Source: Pectobacterium betavasculorum (lineage in GTDB: Bacteria; Pseudomonadota; Gammaproteobacteria; Enterobacterales; Enterobacteriaceae). Taken from it: 64,000 bases of DNA. The notes under the pieces were generated by a model, which did not search any database, had not been told where the DNA came from, and saw only the letters and a list, made by a program, of their open reading frames with translations. Positions 7,196 through 17,196 of this stretch are shown here, in pieces; positions within the stretch are counted from its first letter, which is position 1; each line of letters begins with the position of its first letter. A program made the position numbers and the translations under genes. The stretch is taken from the NCBI RefSeq assembly GCF_000749845.1, contig NZ_JQHM01000001.1:1302001-1366000 (forward strand), written 5' to 3'.

Positions 7196-8812
7196 TTAAT
7201 GCTTTTCGATGTAGAGCATGTGGCTATACGCAACGTCTTCAGGGTTAGTAATCGGATACCCCTTCACCCACGGCTTGATTAAACGTCCATTGGTATATTG
7301 ATAGATCGGCGCAATCGGCGCTTCATCCATCAATATCTGCTCTGCCCGATTGTAGTCTGCATTCAGCGCTTGTGGGTTAGTCTGGTTACCGGCTTCGTCC
7401 AGCACACGATCATAATTCGCACTTTTAAAGCGTGCGATATTCCCGCTGTGGTGCGATGTCATCAGAGAAAGGAATGTCGAGGGTTCGTTATAGTCACCGA
7501 CCCAGGACGCCCGCACGACGTCAAAATTACCGCTATTGCGGCTATCGATATAGGTTTGCCACTCTTGATTCGATAAACGTACATCAACGCCCAGCGTTTT
7601 CTTCCACATGGAAGCAACGGCAATCGCGATCTTCTGGTGGCTTTCCGAGGTGTTGTATAGCAATGAGAGTTTCAAGGGATTGTTTGGGCCATAGCCCGCC
7701 GCTGCCATCAGCGCTTTGGCCTGCGCATCCAGCTCATCCTGAGAATATTGCTGCAACAAGCTTTCCGTCGGTTTGAAGCCTGCGGTAACATCCGGCGTGA
7801 AGTGCCAGGCCGGTTTTTCCCCCGTGCCCAGCACTTTTCCGGCAATCACTTTACGGTCGATGGCGTAAGACAGCGCTTTTCGTACTCGTACATCATTGGT
7901 GGGCGCACGTTGCGTGTTAAACGCGTAGTAATAGGTGCCAAGTTGCTCCGGCGTATAAACCTGACCGGGTAAATCTTTCAGCAGCTTCTGGTACAGGTTT
8001 TTAGGAAATGACTCGGTGATATCAATATCCCCGGACAGATAGCGTTTTGTCGCGTTCGATTCCTGATTGATCGGAACAAAAGTCACTTTTGTCAGACGCG
8101 TATTGGCGTTATCCCAATAATATTGATTCTGCGTGAGTACCAACTTCTCATTAACGACGCGGTGATCCAGCTTAAATGCACCATTTCCAACCAGGTTTCC
8201 CGGCTTAGTCCAGTCGTTCCCAAATTTCTCTACCGTGGCCTGATGGACGGGAAACAGGCTGAAATTCGCGGTCAGACTAACAAAATAGGGTACAGGCTTG
8301 CTGAGTTGCACTTTCAGCGTGTGATCATTAACGGCTGTCACGCCAAGCTGATCGACGGGCATTTTGCCTGCGAGAATCTGTTCGGCGTTCTGAATCCCCG
8401 CGAGCCGGGCAAACCAGGCGAATGACGAGCTGTTTTCAGGCGTAACCAAGCGACGCCAACTGTAGACAAAATCGTTTGCCGTAACGGGCTCACCGTTAGA
8501 CCAGCGGGCGTTATCACGCAGGGTAAAGATAAACGTACGGTTATCCGTCGTCTGCCAACGCAGTGCTACGCCCGGGACGATGTTCCCCTTGGCGTCCTGA
8601 TTGACGAGCCCTTCAAACAAATCCCGTGCCACCTGTGCTTCCGGCAGCCCCACCGCTTTTATCGGATCGAGAGAAGCGGGTTCATCTTTAATATGACGAA
8701 CGATTTCCTGTTTCTCAGCCAAAACCGTTCCCGCCGGAACCTGCGCCGCGACGGCGTTGCCCGTCATGGCCGCCATCAACGCGGCATAAAATGCAGAATA
8801 TCCATAGTGCAT
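7196..8812 (-). CDS. mppA: Periplasmic murein tripeptide-binding protein MppA
   Basis: A 538-residue solute-binding protein of the OppA family. It carries a signal peptide that probably ends near NAVAAQ. The mature part has the family landmarks RHIKDEPASLDP, DLFEGLV, WSNGEPVTANDFVYSWRR and VRKALSYAID. MppA captures the murein tripeptide L-Ala-D-Glu-mDap in the periplasm and hands it to the Opp permease. The neighbouring divergent mpaA encodes the enzyme that processes such peptides, which supports MppA over OppA. The chosen ATG has only a weak ribosome site. Confidence 0.9.
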   Translation of the reverse strand: MHYGYSAFYAALMAAMTGNAVAAQVPAGTVLAEKQEIVRHIKDEPASLDPIKAVGLPEAQVARDLFEGLVNQDAKGNIVPGVALRWQTTDNRTFIFTLRDNARWSNGEPVTANDFVYSWRRLVTPENSSSFAWFARLAGIQNAEQILAGKMPVDQLGVTAVNDHTLKVQLSKPVPYFVSLTANFSLFPVHQATVEKFGNDWTKPGNLVGNGAFKLDHRVVNEKLVLTQNQYYWDNANTRLTKVTFVPINQESNATKRYLSGDIDITESFPKNLYQKLLKDLPGQVYTPEQLGTYYYAFNTQRAPTNDVRVRKALSYAIDRKVIAGKVLGTGEKPAWHFTPDVTAGFKPTESLLQQYSQDELDAQAKALMAAAGYGPNNPLKLSLLYNTSESHQKIAIAVASMWKKTLGVDVRLSNQEWQTYIDSRNSGNFDVVRASWVGDYNEPSTFLSLMTSHHSGNIARFKSANYDRVLDEAGNQTNPQALNADYNRAEQILMDEAPIAPIYQYTNGRLIKPWVKGYPITNPEDVAYSHMLYIEKH

Positions 8813-8977
8813 GATGAGTTGACCTGAAAGCGTAATGAATTGATTGAAGAATATAATAGTCAGAAATCATCGCTATCATCCAGCGATACACCTGCAATTT
8901 GTCAATCCGTATCACCGTTTGCGTCTCTGGAACGATTTTTTTATGATGAAATGCATCGGTAACCACAGGGCGATATC

Positions 8978-9697
8978 ATGGAAAATACGATCATTCCTCT
9001 TCAAGCGCGTCAGCAGCGAGGTAATTTGCCGTCGCTGGGAGAACCCTATGGGAAATCACTGTTGGGCGCACCGTTACTCTATTTTCCAGCCGAATTAGCG
9101 CCTTCAGAGAGTGGGCTGATTATTGCCGGGACACACGGAGATGAAACCGCAGCCGTTGTGGCGCTTTCGTGTGCGCTCCGCACTCTCTTTTCAGGACAGC
9201 GCCGCCATCATGTTGTTCTCGCAGTAAATCCAGATGGCTGTCAGTTGGGCCTACGTGCCAACGCTAACGGCGTCGATCTCAATCGCAATTTTCCAGCCAG
9301 TAACTGGCAGCCGGGGAATTCGGTATATCGCTGGAATAGCGCGGCAGATGAGCGCGACGTCGAGCTATCCACCGGTGAAACAGCAGGTTCAGAGCCGGAA
9401 ACGAAAGCCCTTTGCACACTGATTGAGAAACTTAATCCTCGCTGGGTTGTCTCTTTTCATGAGCCACTCGCGTGTATCGAAGATCCACACGATTCCGAAC
9501 TGGGTCGATGGTTGGCACAACAGTGCGGGCTGCCGCTAGTGTCCAGTATCGGTTATGACACACCGGGCTCTTTCGGAAGCTGGTGCGCCGATCGTTCGCT
9601 CCATTGCATTACCGCTGAGCTTCCGCCAATCTCGGCAGATGCGGCCAGCGAATGCTACCTGAACGCGATGGTTGCGTTGCTAAGCCAGCAATTTTAA
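8978..9697 (+). CDS. mpaA: Murein peptide amidase A
   Basis: A 239-residue cytoplasmic zinc carboxypeptidase of the M14 type that cuts the D-Glu-mDap bond in murein tripeptide during cell wall recycling. The metal site is visible as GTHGDE near residue 52 and SFHEPLACIED near residue 162. VNPDGCQLGLRANANGVDLN and NRNFPASNW form the substrate pocket, and the late glutamate lies in ITAELPPIS. The divergent partner mppA supplies the substrate from the periplasm. The ATG at 8978 gives the usual family length. Confidence 0.94.
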   Translation: MENTIIPLQARQQRGNLPSLGEPYGKSLLGAPLLYFPAELAPSESGLIIAGTHGDETAAVVALSCALRTLFSGQRRHHVVLAVNPDGCQLGLRANANGVDLNRNFPASNWQPGNSVYRWNSAADERDVELSTGETAGSEPETKALCTLIEKLNPRWVVSFHEPLACIEDPHDSELGRWLAQQCGLPLVSSIGYDTPGSFGSWCADRSLHCITAELPPISADAASECYLNAMVALLSQQF

Positions 9698-9776
9698 TCG
9701 TAATTTTTATACCAATGTTGCTAATGTTGCCCTAAACTGAGCAGCGTGTTAATCACCTGTAATTAAGGACGCAAAC

Positions 9777-10280
9777 ATGTCACAGAACGTACATTTTCAA
9801 GGCAATCCTGTGCCAGTAGCAGGGTCATTCCCGGCCAAAGGAAGCAAAGCGCCAGCATTCACTCTGGTAGCTAAAGATCTGTCAGATGCTTCACTCAGCA
9901 ACTATGCTGGCAAGCGCAAAATCCTGAACATTTTCCCAAGCATCGATACCGGTGTTTGTGCCGCGTCCGTGCGTAAATTTAACCAGTTGGGTTCTGAACT
10001 GGATAACACCGTTGTACTGTGTATCTCTTCCGATCTGCCGTTTGCACAATCCCGTTTTTGCGGTGCAGAAGGCCTGAACAACGTGGTTGTACTGTCTACC
10101 CTGCGTGGCGGTGAGTTCAAAGAAAGCTACGGCGTCGCTATTGCTGATGGCGCATTGAAGGGTCTGACCGCCCGCGCTGTTGTCGTGCTGGATGAAAACG
10201 ACAACGTGCTGCATAGCGAACTGGTGAATGAAATCACCACTGAACCAGATTATGACGCAGCACTGGCTGTTTTGAAATAA
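9777..10280 (+). CDS. tpx: Thiol peroxidase Tpx
   Basis: A 167-residue atypical 2-Cys peroxiredoxin that reduces hydrogen and organic peroxides with thioredoxin. The peroxidatic cysteine is Cys61 in [12 protein letters not shown] and the resolving cysteine is Cys95 in SRFCGAEG. The length and the N-terminal [12 protein letters not shown] match E. coli Tpx. AAGGAC lies upstream of the ATG at a normal distance. tpx and tyrR converge on a shared terminator, as in E. coli. Confidence 0.97.
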   Translation: MSQNVHFQGNPVPVAGSFPAKGSKAPAFTLVAKDLSDASLSNYAGKRKILNIFPSIDTGVCAASVRKFNQLGSELDNTVVLCISSDLPFAQSRFCGAEGLNNVVVLSTLRGGEFKESYGVAIADGALKGLTARAVVVLDENDNVLHSELVNEITTEPDYDAALAVLK

Positions 10281-10317
10281 GCCATACTGTCAGTTATTGG
10301 TACTGATGATAGTGAAG

Positions 10318-10342
10318 AAACGGCTGCGCAAGCAGCCGTTTT
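10318..10342. terminator. Bidirectional terminator of tpx and tyrR
   Basis: Stem AAACGGCTGC / GCAGCCGTTT with the loop GCAA, flanked by A residues on the left and T residues on the right, so it can serve both convergent genes. Confidence 0.85.
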
Positions 10343-10347
10343 GTTCT

Positions 10348-11916
10348 TTACTCTTCGTCATCCCCCGCAGGTTTGCGTTGGCTGAGTCCGTATTCCCGTA
10401 GTTTGTTGGCTATCGCCGTGTGTGATACCCCTAGCCGCTTCGCCAGTTTGCGTGTGCTTGGATAGGATTGATAAAGACGAGTCAGCACGGAGCGCTCAAA
10501 ACGTTTGTTGATGTCATCCAGCGAGCCGTCAAGCAAGGTTTCATCTTGTGGCGCATCAATCGAAAATGCAGGGAGATCGATATCTTGCATATGCAGTTCA
10601 CTACCTTCCAACTGCGTCAGCGCGCGATAAATGGTATTTCTTAATTGCCGAACGTTACCCGGCCAACCGTACTGTGGCAGGAAATGTTCCACATCTGCTG
10701 CCAGTTTAGGGCGAGGAATTCCCTGTTCGTCGGCAAAACGCGCTACAAAGAGTTCAGTCAGCGGCATAATGTCTGCCGGACGCTCACGCAGCGGCGGTAA
10801 CATTAACGTGAGTACATTGAGGCGATAATAAAGATCCTCACGGAACTCACCGCGCTGCACCAGTTCCAGCAGATTTTTCTTGGTCGCGCAAATCACCCGT
10901 ACATCCACATGGACTTCGTGATCTTCGCCCACGCGGCGGAATGTCCCATCATTCAGGAAACGCAGCAGTTTAGTCTGCATCTGTGCCGACATTTCACCGA
11001 CTTCATCCAGCAGAACCGAGCCGCCGTTAGCCTGTTCAAAGAACCCTTTTTTACCTTCCTGGGCATTGAGATACGCGCCGGGCGCATGCCCAAACAGTTC
11101 ACTTTCCATTACGTCATCGGGCAATGCTGCACAGTTCAGCGCCAGGAAAGGATTTTTACCGCGCGGTCCGCGCAGGTGGCAAGCACGCGCCAGCATATCT
11201 TTGCCTGTCCCCGTGTCACCCACGATCAACAGCGGTGCATCCAGCATCGCCAGCTTGCGGGCCTGTTCAACTACCTGACGCATTTTGGGGCTAACGGCAA
11301 CGATATGATCGAATTCGTTTTCATCGTTCACGGCAAGATTCTGTAACTGTCGACCCATGCGAGCGGCCGATTTCAACATCACCAGTGCGCCTGCCGTTGC
11401 CACGTTACCGGCATCATCTTCCAAACGGACAGGCGTCATTTCCAGCAAGAAATCTTGACCACGAATCACCACGCGCTCCGCGACGACAGAGCTGTTCTTC
11501 TCCAGCCAGTGGGTGAAATTGAAACCGGGGATCATCGTGGCAATCGTCAATTCGCTGATGGTTTCTGCCGATTGTTCAAACAGCGCCAGCGCGGCCGGAT
11601 TAAACAGTTCCGGTTTCCCTTTCATATCCAGCGAGAACACCGGCTCAGGCATCGACTCCAGTAGTGCATTCAACGCCCGATGTTCACGTTCAGATGGCAT
11701 AAACGCCACAGTGCGCACATCGCTGACGCTTTCAATACGGCGGATTTCCGTCATCAGTGGACGGAAATCATCAAAATCGAGGGTGGCAAAATTGAGGTAA
11801 ATACGGCCAATAGACGCAATTTCGATGCCGCGTAAATCAATATGGCGTGACGCAAGCAGATCTAACAGTTCACGGACCATACCAATGCGGTCTTCACAAA
11901 TAACTTCCAGATGCAT
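10348..11916 (-). CDS. tyrR: Aromatic amino acid regulator TyrR
   Basis: A 522-residue regulator of aromatic amino acid synthesis and transport. The N-terminus is an ACT domain (MHLEVICEDRIGMVRELLDL) followed by a PAS domain. The AAA+ core has Walker A GDTGTGKD and the segment ESELFGHAPGAY. The GAFTGA loop of sigma-54 activators is replaced, as expected for TyrR, which works with sigma-70. A Fis-type helix-turn-helix ends the protein (TRKLAKRLGVSHTAIANKL). I start at the ATG at 11916 rather than the TTG one codon earlier, since family members begin with a single Met before xLEV. Confidence 0.95.
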   Translation of the reverse strand: MHLEVICEDRIGMVRELLDLLASRHIDLRGIEIASIGRIYLNFATLDFDDFRPLMTEIRRIESVSDVRTVAFMPSEREHRALNALLESMPEPVFSLDMKGKPELFNPAALALFEQSAETISELTIATMIPGFNFTHWLEKNSSVVAERVVIRGQDFLLEMTPVRLEDDAGNVATAGALVMLKSAARMGRQLQNLAVNDENEFDHIVAVSPKMRQVVEQARKLAMLDAPLLIVGDTGTGKDMLARACHLRGPRGKNPFLALNCAALPDDVMESELFGHAPGAYLNAQEGKKGFFEQANGGSVLLDEVGEMSAQMQTKLLRFLNDGTFRRVGEDHEVHVDVRVICATKKNLLELVQRGEFREDLYYRLNVLTLMLPPLRERPADIMPLTELFVARFADEQGIPRPKLAADVEHFLPQYGWPGNVRQLRNTIYRALTQLEGSELHMQDIDLPAFSIDAPQDETLLDGSLDDINKRFERSVLTRLYQSYPSTRKLAKRLGVSHTAIANKLREYGLSQRKPAGDDEE

Positions 11917-12139
11917 CAACGGCTACCTTCTTCAAGAGACACGACATGGCTATTGCAACTGATAATACCCTTTCGTTTGCACCGGATGAAGTAAAGTGGC
12001 AGCAAAAGTTGACACATCTGTACGTTTTTTCCACGTCAATAACAAAACGAGGTAAGACAGCGGCGTGGTTGCCATCGCCACAATGGTTCGAATACCTTCC
12101 AGATAATTACCAAGACGTAAGTTTTCATCAAAACTAATA

Positions 12140-12166
12140 ACGATGGTGCAAACCATCCACCATCGT
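12140..12166 (-). terminator. Terminator of the ycjX-ycjF operon
   Basis: Stem ACGATGGTG / CACCATCGT directly after the ycjF stop; on the minus strand it is followed by the T-rich TTATTAGTTTTG. Confidence 0.7.
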
Positions 12167-12173
12167 CTTCACC

Positions 12174-13217
12174 CTAACGCCCTTTTTGCAGCGTTTCTTT
12201 TACCTGACCAATCAATTCGCGGCGGAAATCGCCGAGGCGTGGTTTGTCATCCAGCCACGGCAGCGGGCGACACAGCTCCATCGTTTTGATACCCAAGCGC
12301 GCGGTCAGCAGCCCTGCGCCAATGCCCTGTGCGGCACGAGTTGATAGCCGTGCGGCAAGATCCTGTGACATCCAGTCCATGCCAATTTCCCGCACCAGCT
12401 CCGATGCGCCGGCAAACGCGATATTGACCAGCACCAGTCGGAACAGGCGAATCCGGCTGAAATAGCCGAGTTCGATGCCGTACAGCGCGGCAATACGGTT
12501 AATCAGGCGCAGGTTGCGCCAGGCGATAAATGCCATATCCACTAGCGCCAGCGGGCTGACGGCGATCATCAAGGTGGATTCCGCCGCCGAGCGGCTGATT
12601 TCACGCCGCGCCTGCGTGTCCAGTACAGGCTGAACCAGACGCGCATACAGTTCCAACACTTCACGGTCGTTGTGGGTTTCATGGAGGGAAGCCTGCCAGC
12701 GCTGTATCGCCGGATGGCCGCTATCCAGCCCTGCCTGACGTGCCAGCTTTTCACAGAATTCGCGCCCGCGCCCCACACCGTGGCTATGTAACAGATCGCG
12801 GGCCACGTCGCGCTCTTCTGCCCGCTCCCGTAAGCGATAGAGCCGTCGCCACTCAACGGCCAGCGAGCCGACGCCCGCCGCCACAATCAGGCTGCCTGCG
12901 GTAATGCCGCCCAGCGCGATCCAGTCCTGCTGCACCCAGGCGTTATGCAGTGACTGCACGCCCTGCGCCAGCGCGCTGACGCCAAACAGCCCTATTCCCG
13001 CCATCACCATACGCCGCCACAGACTGCGCTTCGGCCGCAATGCCGCACTGATAGCCTCTTCCGCCGCGCCTTCTTCCGGCACTTCTTCTACGCGGCTGAT
13101 GGGAGAAAATGGCGTGCCGCTCTGCTCGTCAAACGCCAACCCGGCACGTAGCTGTGGCTGCGGTTCTTGTGGTGAAACATCGTCGAACGTAACGCGTGGT
13201 TTTAGTGGCTCGTTCAT
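12174..13217 (-). CDS. ycjF: YcjF, inner-membrane protein of UPF0283
   Basis: A 347-residue protein with a long soluble N-terminus ([13 protein letters not shown]), two hydrophobic segments around residues 70-125 and a C-terminal domain with further non-polar stretches. Those features and the 4-bp overlap with ycjX match YcjF. The molecular role of the family is not established. In E. coli ycjX and ycjF are co-transcribed and belong to the phage-shock regulon. Here the cdi cassette separates them from psp, so that link cannot be read from position. Confidence 0.92.
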   Translation of the reverse strand: MNEPLKPRVTFDDVSPQEPQPQLRAGLAFDEQSGTPFSPISRVEEVPEEGAAEEAISAALRPKRSLWRRMVMAGIGLFGVSALAQGVQSLHNAWVQQDWIALGGITAGSLIVAAGVGSLAVEWRRLYRLRERAEERDVARDLLHSHGVGRGREFCEKLARQAGLDSGHPAIQRWQASLHETHNDREVLELYARLVQPVLDTQARREISRSAAESTLMIAVSPLALVDMAFIAWRNLRLINRIAALYGIELGYFSRIRLFRLVLVNIAFAGASELVREIGMDWMSQDLAARLSTRAAQGIGAGLLTARLGIKTMELCRPLPWLDDKPRLGDFRRELIGQVKETLQKGR

Positions 13218-14611
13218 CGCAATTTATCCTTTAGCAGAAAGTCCATGACCGTATCCAACCGGATATGCGGCAACGGCGTGTCTACCGTCATCTCACGAGG
13301 ACGAAATTGATCGAAGTGGAAGCCCTGCGTTTGCCAGAATGCTGCGCCCGGCAAGCGAGCAGGCACTTCACCGGGGTAAACCGTCAGCGGCTGACCGTCG
13401 CTGAGTCGATGCCCCTTCAGCGCCGGAATTTTCTGTCCCTGATGATCGACGACGCCACTCTGCGTTGACTGGATCGACGCAATACCTTCACAGCGCATAT
13501 CAATGCCTTCAAACGCGGCGTTCTGCCACGCCTCTTGCACCAGTTGCTGAAGCAAAGACACCAAATTGGCGTGCTGATCGGCGGTAATATGATCGGCTTT
13601 ACTCGCGGCAAACATCAGTTTGTCGATGCAGGGCGAAAACAAACGCCGGAACAATGTGCGCTTACCGTAGTGAAAACTTTGCATCAGTTGGGTCAGCGCC
13701 AGCCGCATATCGTTAAACGCATGAATACCGCTATTGAGCGGTTGCAGACAGTCGACCAGAACAATCTGTCGGTCGAAGCGCACAAAGTGATCCTTATAAA
13801 ACCCTTTGACGACCGACTGACAGTAATAGTCAAAACGCTTGCGCAGCATGCCGATGTTGGTTTTCTCATCCGCCTGCGCCAGCTTGGCTTCACCGATATT
13901 ATTCACCTGCGGCCAGGGGAAAAATTGCAGCACTGGCGCCCCCGCCAGATCGCCCGGTAGCACAAATCGCCCCGGTTGAATAAAGTGCAATCCTTCCTGT
14001 TTGCAACGATGCAGATAGTCGGTGTAGGCCTGCGCCACCTCGGCGAGCTGGTTTTCATCCGTCGGTGCCAGCGGATCGATTTTCTCACACAGCGCCAGCC
14101 AGGGTTTTGCCCACTCGGTGCGTCCCCCTTGCAGCAAGCCGCTCATCTGCTGCGACCAGCTCAAATAGGTTTGCTCCAACAGCGGCAGATCCAGCAGCCA
14201 TTCACCAGGGTAATCGACAATTTCCAGGTAGAGCGTCGACGTGTCTTTGAAATGACGCAGCAACGAATCTTTAGAACGATAGCGCAGCGCCAAACGAATC
14301 TCACTCACGCCACGCGTCGGCGTTGGCCAAGCCGGCGGCGAGCCATACAGCGCGGCCATGCCTTCATCATAAGCAAAACGCGGTACGCCCAGATCGCGCT
14401 GCGGCACACGCTTCACTCCGAGCAAACGTTCTTCGCGCACCGGGGAAAACATCGGCAGATGCGCACCGCTGTGGGTATTTAATAATTGATTGACGAACGC
14501 GGTGATAAACGCGGTTTTGCCACTGCGGCTCAGCCCGGTGACGGCAATCCGCAGATGGCGATCCACGCTGCGATTAACCAGTGAGTTAATTTCGTTCTGT
14601 AGTCGACTCAT
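13214..14611 (-). CDS. ycjX: YcjX, predicted P-loop NTPase
   Basis: A 465-residue DUF463 protein with Walker [11 protein letters not shown] near residue 35 and EIVDYPGEW as the likely switch region, so it is a GTPase-like protein. Its cellular role is unknown. Three in-frame starts lie close together (GTG 14626, ATG 14623, ATG 14611). CAGGAG sits directly against the first two, and 15 bases before the third. I chose 14611 because [11 protein letters not shown] aligns best with family N-termini; the ATG at 14623 is a real alternative. The gene is first in the ycjXF operon. Confidence 0.9.
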   Translation of the reverse strand: MSRLQNEINSLVNRSVDRHLRIAVTGLSRSGKTAFITAFVNQLLNTHSGAHLPMFSPVREERLLGVKRVPQRDLGVPRFAYDEGMAALYGSPPAWPTPTRGVSEIRLALRYRSKDSLLRHFKDTSTLYLEIVDYPGEWLLDLPLLEQTYLSWSQQMSGLLQGGRTEWAKPWLALCEKIDPLAPTDENQLAEVAQAYTDYLHRCKQEGLHFIQPGRFVLPGDLAGAPVLQFFPWPQVNNIGEAKLAQADEKTNIGMLRKRFDYYCQSVVKGFYKDHFVRFDRQIVLVDCLQPLNSGIHAFNDMRLALTQLMQSFHYGKRTLFRRLFSPCIDKLMFAASKADHITADQHANLVSLLQQLVQEAWQNAAFEGIDMRCEGIASIQSTQSGVVDHQGQKIPALKGHRLSDGQPLTVYPGEVPARLPGAAFWQTQGFHFDQFRPREMTVDTPLPHIRLDTVMDFLLKDKLR

Positions 14612-14757
14612 CGAATGAACCATCACTCCTGTAGTTGATATATATATCGTATCAATATAATAAAATCAGACAAACACCTCACGCCGACATAAGTTCAACC
14701 ACGATCACCTATCTCATACCGTATTTTTACCGCTAAAATGTAAAGAAACGATAATTT

Positions 14758-14793
14758 TAAGACTACTCTTAGCAAGCAATAAGACAACTCTTA
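14758..14793. promoter_or_regulatory. Two Rcs-like boxes upstream of cdiB
   Basis: TAAGACTACTCTTA at 14758-14771 and TAAGACAACTCTTA at 14780-14793. Both have the arms TAAGA-N4-TCTTA, the same as the RcsB/RcsAB consensus TAAGAATATTCTTA. They sit in a 22-bp direct repeat matching at 19 of 22 positions, so their centres are two helical turns apart. The second box overlaps a candidate -35 element. Confidence 0.6.
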
Positions 14794-14819
14794 GCAAACA
14801 AATTGTTAACGTATATAAC
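14791..14819 (+). promoter_or_regulatory. Candidate sigma-70 promoter of the cdi operon
   Basis: TTAGCA (14791-14796) and TATAAC (14814-14819) are separated by 17 bp and lie 81 bp before the cdiB start. The -35 is weak, which fits a promoter that needs an activator. The rest of the 14627-14899 gap is AT-rich with nothing else recognised. Confidence 0.4.
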
Positions 14820-14899
14820 CTGAGATTGTACCAAGTAACCAATTGTTCCTAGAAACGAATAGTGTCCCAATAACAATCAATAATTCAGGTTAATTAATT

Positions 14900-16642
14900 A
14901 TGCTACGGAATGCGTCATTCACTGACGGGTATCAACCTGCGTGTCTCAGCCCACTTGCGCTATTTATTTTATTGACCACCTCAGCAAGCAGTTGGGCGGC
15001 AGATAATAATCTGACGCCTCTTGCCGCACCGAGCCGGGTGGATGAACAGCTAAATATCAACCAACAGGATCGCCAGCGTGCGATGCAGCAGCAATTAGCC
15101 CCACAAACGCCCGATGTGCGTTTGCAGCCCCCCTCCTCATTCTTTACTAAGTTGCAATTTCCGCAGGAGCAACAGTGCTTTACGCTGTATCACATTATCC
15201 TGACCGGCAAAGAAGATTTCCCCTCCTGGCTGCGTATCCCGCTGCAACAGCTGGCCGATCAGGGTAAAGGTCCGTGCCTGGGCGCTCAGGGTGTCAACCT
15301 GCTGATGAGCGCACTGCAAAACCGTCTGATCGACCATGGCTACGTCACCGCACGCGTGATGGCGCCGCCGCAAAACCTGAAAACCGGCACCCTGCATATC
15401 ACCCTGATTCCGGGCAAAACGCGCCAGATAAAACTGACCAAAGAGAGCGATCGCTACGTGAGCCTCTGGAGCGCCCTGCCAGCGCGTGAAGGCGAACTGC
15501 TGGATTTGCGTGATATTGAGCAGGGACTGGAAAACCTACAGCGCGTGCCCACCGTACAGGCAGAGATGGCGATTGTCCCAGGCGAACAGCCCGGCGAAAG
15601 CGACATTGACGTCACCTGGAAACAGGAAAAAATGTGGCGTCTCGGCGCGACGCTCGATGACTCTGGCACCGAAACCACCGGTCGTTATCAGGGCGGCCTG
15701 ACGCTGTATATCGATAATCCCTTATCACTCAGCGACCTGTTCTACATTTCCGGCAACCATGACCTTGAATCCGGCAGCGAAAAAGGCAGCAAGAACTACA
15801 TGCTGCACTACTCCGTACCGTTCGGTTACTGGATGGCGGGCGTCACCGCCAGCGGCTACGACTACAACCAGAATGTGGCGGGCGCGAATGAAGACTACAA
15901 CTATAGCGGCAACAGCAAAAACCTTAACTTCCAACTGAGCCGGGTGCTGTACCGCAGCGGCAGTCAGAAAACCTCAATGAGCTATGAAATTCTGACTCGC
16001 GAATCGCAGAACTTCGTCAACGATACCGAAGTGGATGTGCAGCGGCGTAAAACCAGCGCCTGGCGTCTGGGTCTCCAGCATCGCCACTACTTCGGTGCCA
16101 CCACCCTTGATGCCGCAGTGAGCTACCAGCGCGGCACTCGCTGGTTCGGCGCTATTCCGGCGCAGGAAGAGTATTTCGATGAAGGCACCGCACTGGCGAA
16201 AATTATCCAACTCAATGCCCAATTGGATATGCCGTTTACAATAGGAAACCAGACCTTCCGCTACAACGTGCAGTATCTGCGCCAGATCAACCACACCAAA
16301 CTAACTCCTCAAGATCAACTGTCGATTGGTAACCGTTGGACCGTGCGCGGCTTTGATGGTGAACGCACCCTGACGGCCGACCACGGCTGGTTCATACGCA
16401 ACGATCTGGCCTGGCGCACCCCGTTGCCTAACCAGGAACTGTATCTCGGCGCTGACTACGGCGAAGTAGACGGCACGCGTGATTACCTCGCCGGAAAACA
16501 TCTGGCGGGCGGCGTGCTTGGTCTGCGCGGTAACGCCTTTAACACCGGCTACGACCTGTTTGTCGGTGTGCCGTTCTCCAAACCGGAAGGTTTCCACACC
16601 AGCCCGGTCACCCTCGGTTTCAACCTTAGCTGGCAGTACTAA
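14900..16642 (+). CDS. cdiB: TpsB outer-membrane transporter, CdiB/HecB type
   Basis: A 580-residue Omp85-family transporter that exports the large partner CdiA across the outer membrane by two-partner secretion. Residues 1-34 form a signal peptide ending near SSWAAD. An N-terminal plug-helix and linker region follows, then POTRA domains at about 75-235, then a 16-strand barrel. The conserved VRGF motif that holds the L6 loop in the barrel is present (near residue 483), and the chain ends in alternating residues up to NLSWQY, a typical barrel end. It is the first gene of the operon, with the acyltransferase gene 11 bp downstream. The start has only a weak ribosome site. Confidence 0.93.
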   Translation: MLRNASFTDGYQPACLSPLALFILLTTSASSWAADNNLTPLAAPSRVDEQLNINQQDRQRAMQQQLAPQTPDVRLQPPSSFFTKLQFPQEQQCFTLYHIILTGKEDFPSWLRIPLQQLADQGKGPCLGAQGVNLLMSALQNRLIDHGYVTARVMAPPQNLKTGTLHITLIPGKTRQIKLTKESDRYVSLWSALPAREGELLDLRDIEQGLENLQRVPTVQAEMAIVPGEQPGESDIDVTWKQEKMWRLGATLDDSGTETTGRYQGGLTLYIDNPLSLSDLFYISGNHDLESGSEKGSKNYMLHYSVPFGYWMAGVTASGYDYNQNVAGANEDYNYSGNSKNLNFQLSRVLYRSGSQKTSMSYEILTRESQNFVNDTEVDVQRRKTSAWRLGLQHRHYFGATTLDAAVSYQRGTRWFGAIPAQEEYFDEGTALAKIIQLNAQLDMPFTIGNQTFRYNVQYLRQINHTKLTPQDQLSIGNRWTVRGFDGERTLTADHGWFIRNDLAWRTPLPNQELYLGADYGEVDGTRDYLAGKHLAGGVLGLRGNAFNTGYDLFVGVPFSKPEGFHTSPVTLGFNLSWQY

Positions 16643-16653
16643 GGAGGCGCGTG

Positions 16654-17169
16654 ATGAAGATTCCTGTTAATGGCTATCAGTTAACCGCTCCGCTGCTCGG
16701 TGGTCAGTTCAGCGAAGCGGAAGCGCTTGGCGCGGCGGTCTGGCTGTGGATGCATTCGGAACAGCACCGCGATATTCCGCTCAGTGTGCTGCCGACGCTG
16801 CTGCTGCCCGCCATCAAACATCAGCAGTTTGTTATTGCCAGCCGCGATGACAAGCCCATGTTTTTCCTCAGTTGGGCGTGGATGGACGAAGAAGCGGAAC
16901 AGCGCTACCTCACCGGCCCCGGCATCCTGGTGCAGCCGCAGGACTGGACCAGCGGCAACCGCCTGTGGTTCCGCGACTGGGTCGCGCCATTCGGCGATCA
17001 GCAGGCATTTCGTCGTATCGTCGGCGGCACGCTGTTTCCCCACTTATGTGGCCGTGCGCTGTACCACAAAGGGGCAGAACGTGGACAACGGGTATTGCAA
17101 TTCCGTGGCGATGACGTCACCCAGCAACAATTCAGACTCTGGCAGCAAAACACGCCGCTGATTGCTTAA
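16654..17169 (+). CDS. cdiC: HlyC-like lysine acyltransferase, CdiC type
   Basis: A 171-residue homologue of HlyC, the enzyme that uses acyl-ACP to acylate lysines of RTX toxins. The family pattern is clear: VWLWMHSEQHRDIPLSV with catalytic His38, LPAI, DWTSGNRLWFRDWVAPFGD with catalytic Asp108, and FPHL. There is no RTX toxin in the window. The gene lies between cdiB and cdiA, as in the described cdiBCAI class, where CdiC lipidates CdiA so that it can deliver its toxin. AAGGAG seven bases upstream of the ATG at 16654 overlaps the cdiB stop and decides the start over the GTG at 16651. Confidence 0.88.
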   Translation: MKIPVNGYQLTAPLLGGQFSEAEALGAAVWLWMHSEQHRDIPLSVLPTLLLPAIKHQQFVIASRDDKPMFFLSWAWMDEEAEQRYLTGPGILVQPQDWTSGNRLWFRDWVAPFGDQQAFRRIVGGTLFPHLCGRALYHKGAERGQRVLQFRGDDVTQQQFRLWQQNTPLIA

Positions 17170-17196
17170 CATCACTTTTAGCAGGGATAACTTTTC

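Noticed and set aside
12003-12050. TyrR box in the tyrR promoter region
   Set aside because: TGTACGTTTTTTCCACGT lacks the required symmetric G and C positions of the TGTAAA-N6-TTTACA consensus.
11950-12156. Overlapping small frames on both strands between tyrR and ycjF
   Set aside because: Neither has a ribosome site or a recognised domain; the minus-strand frame begins inside the ycjF terminator.
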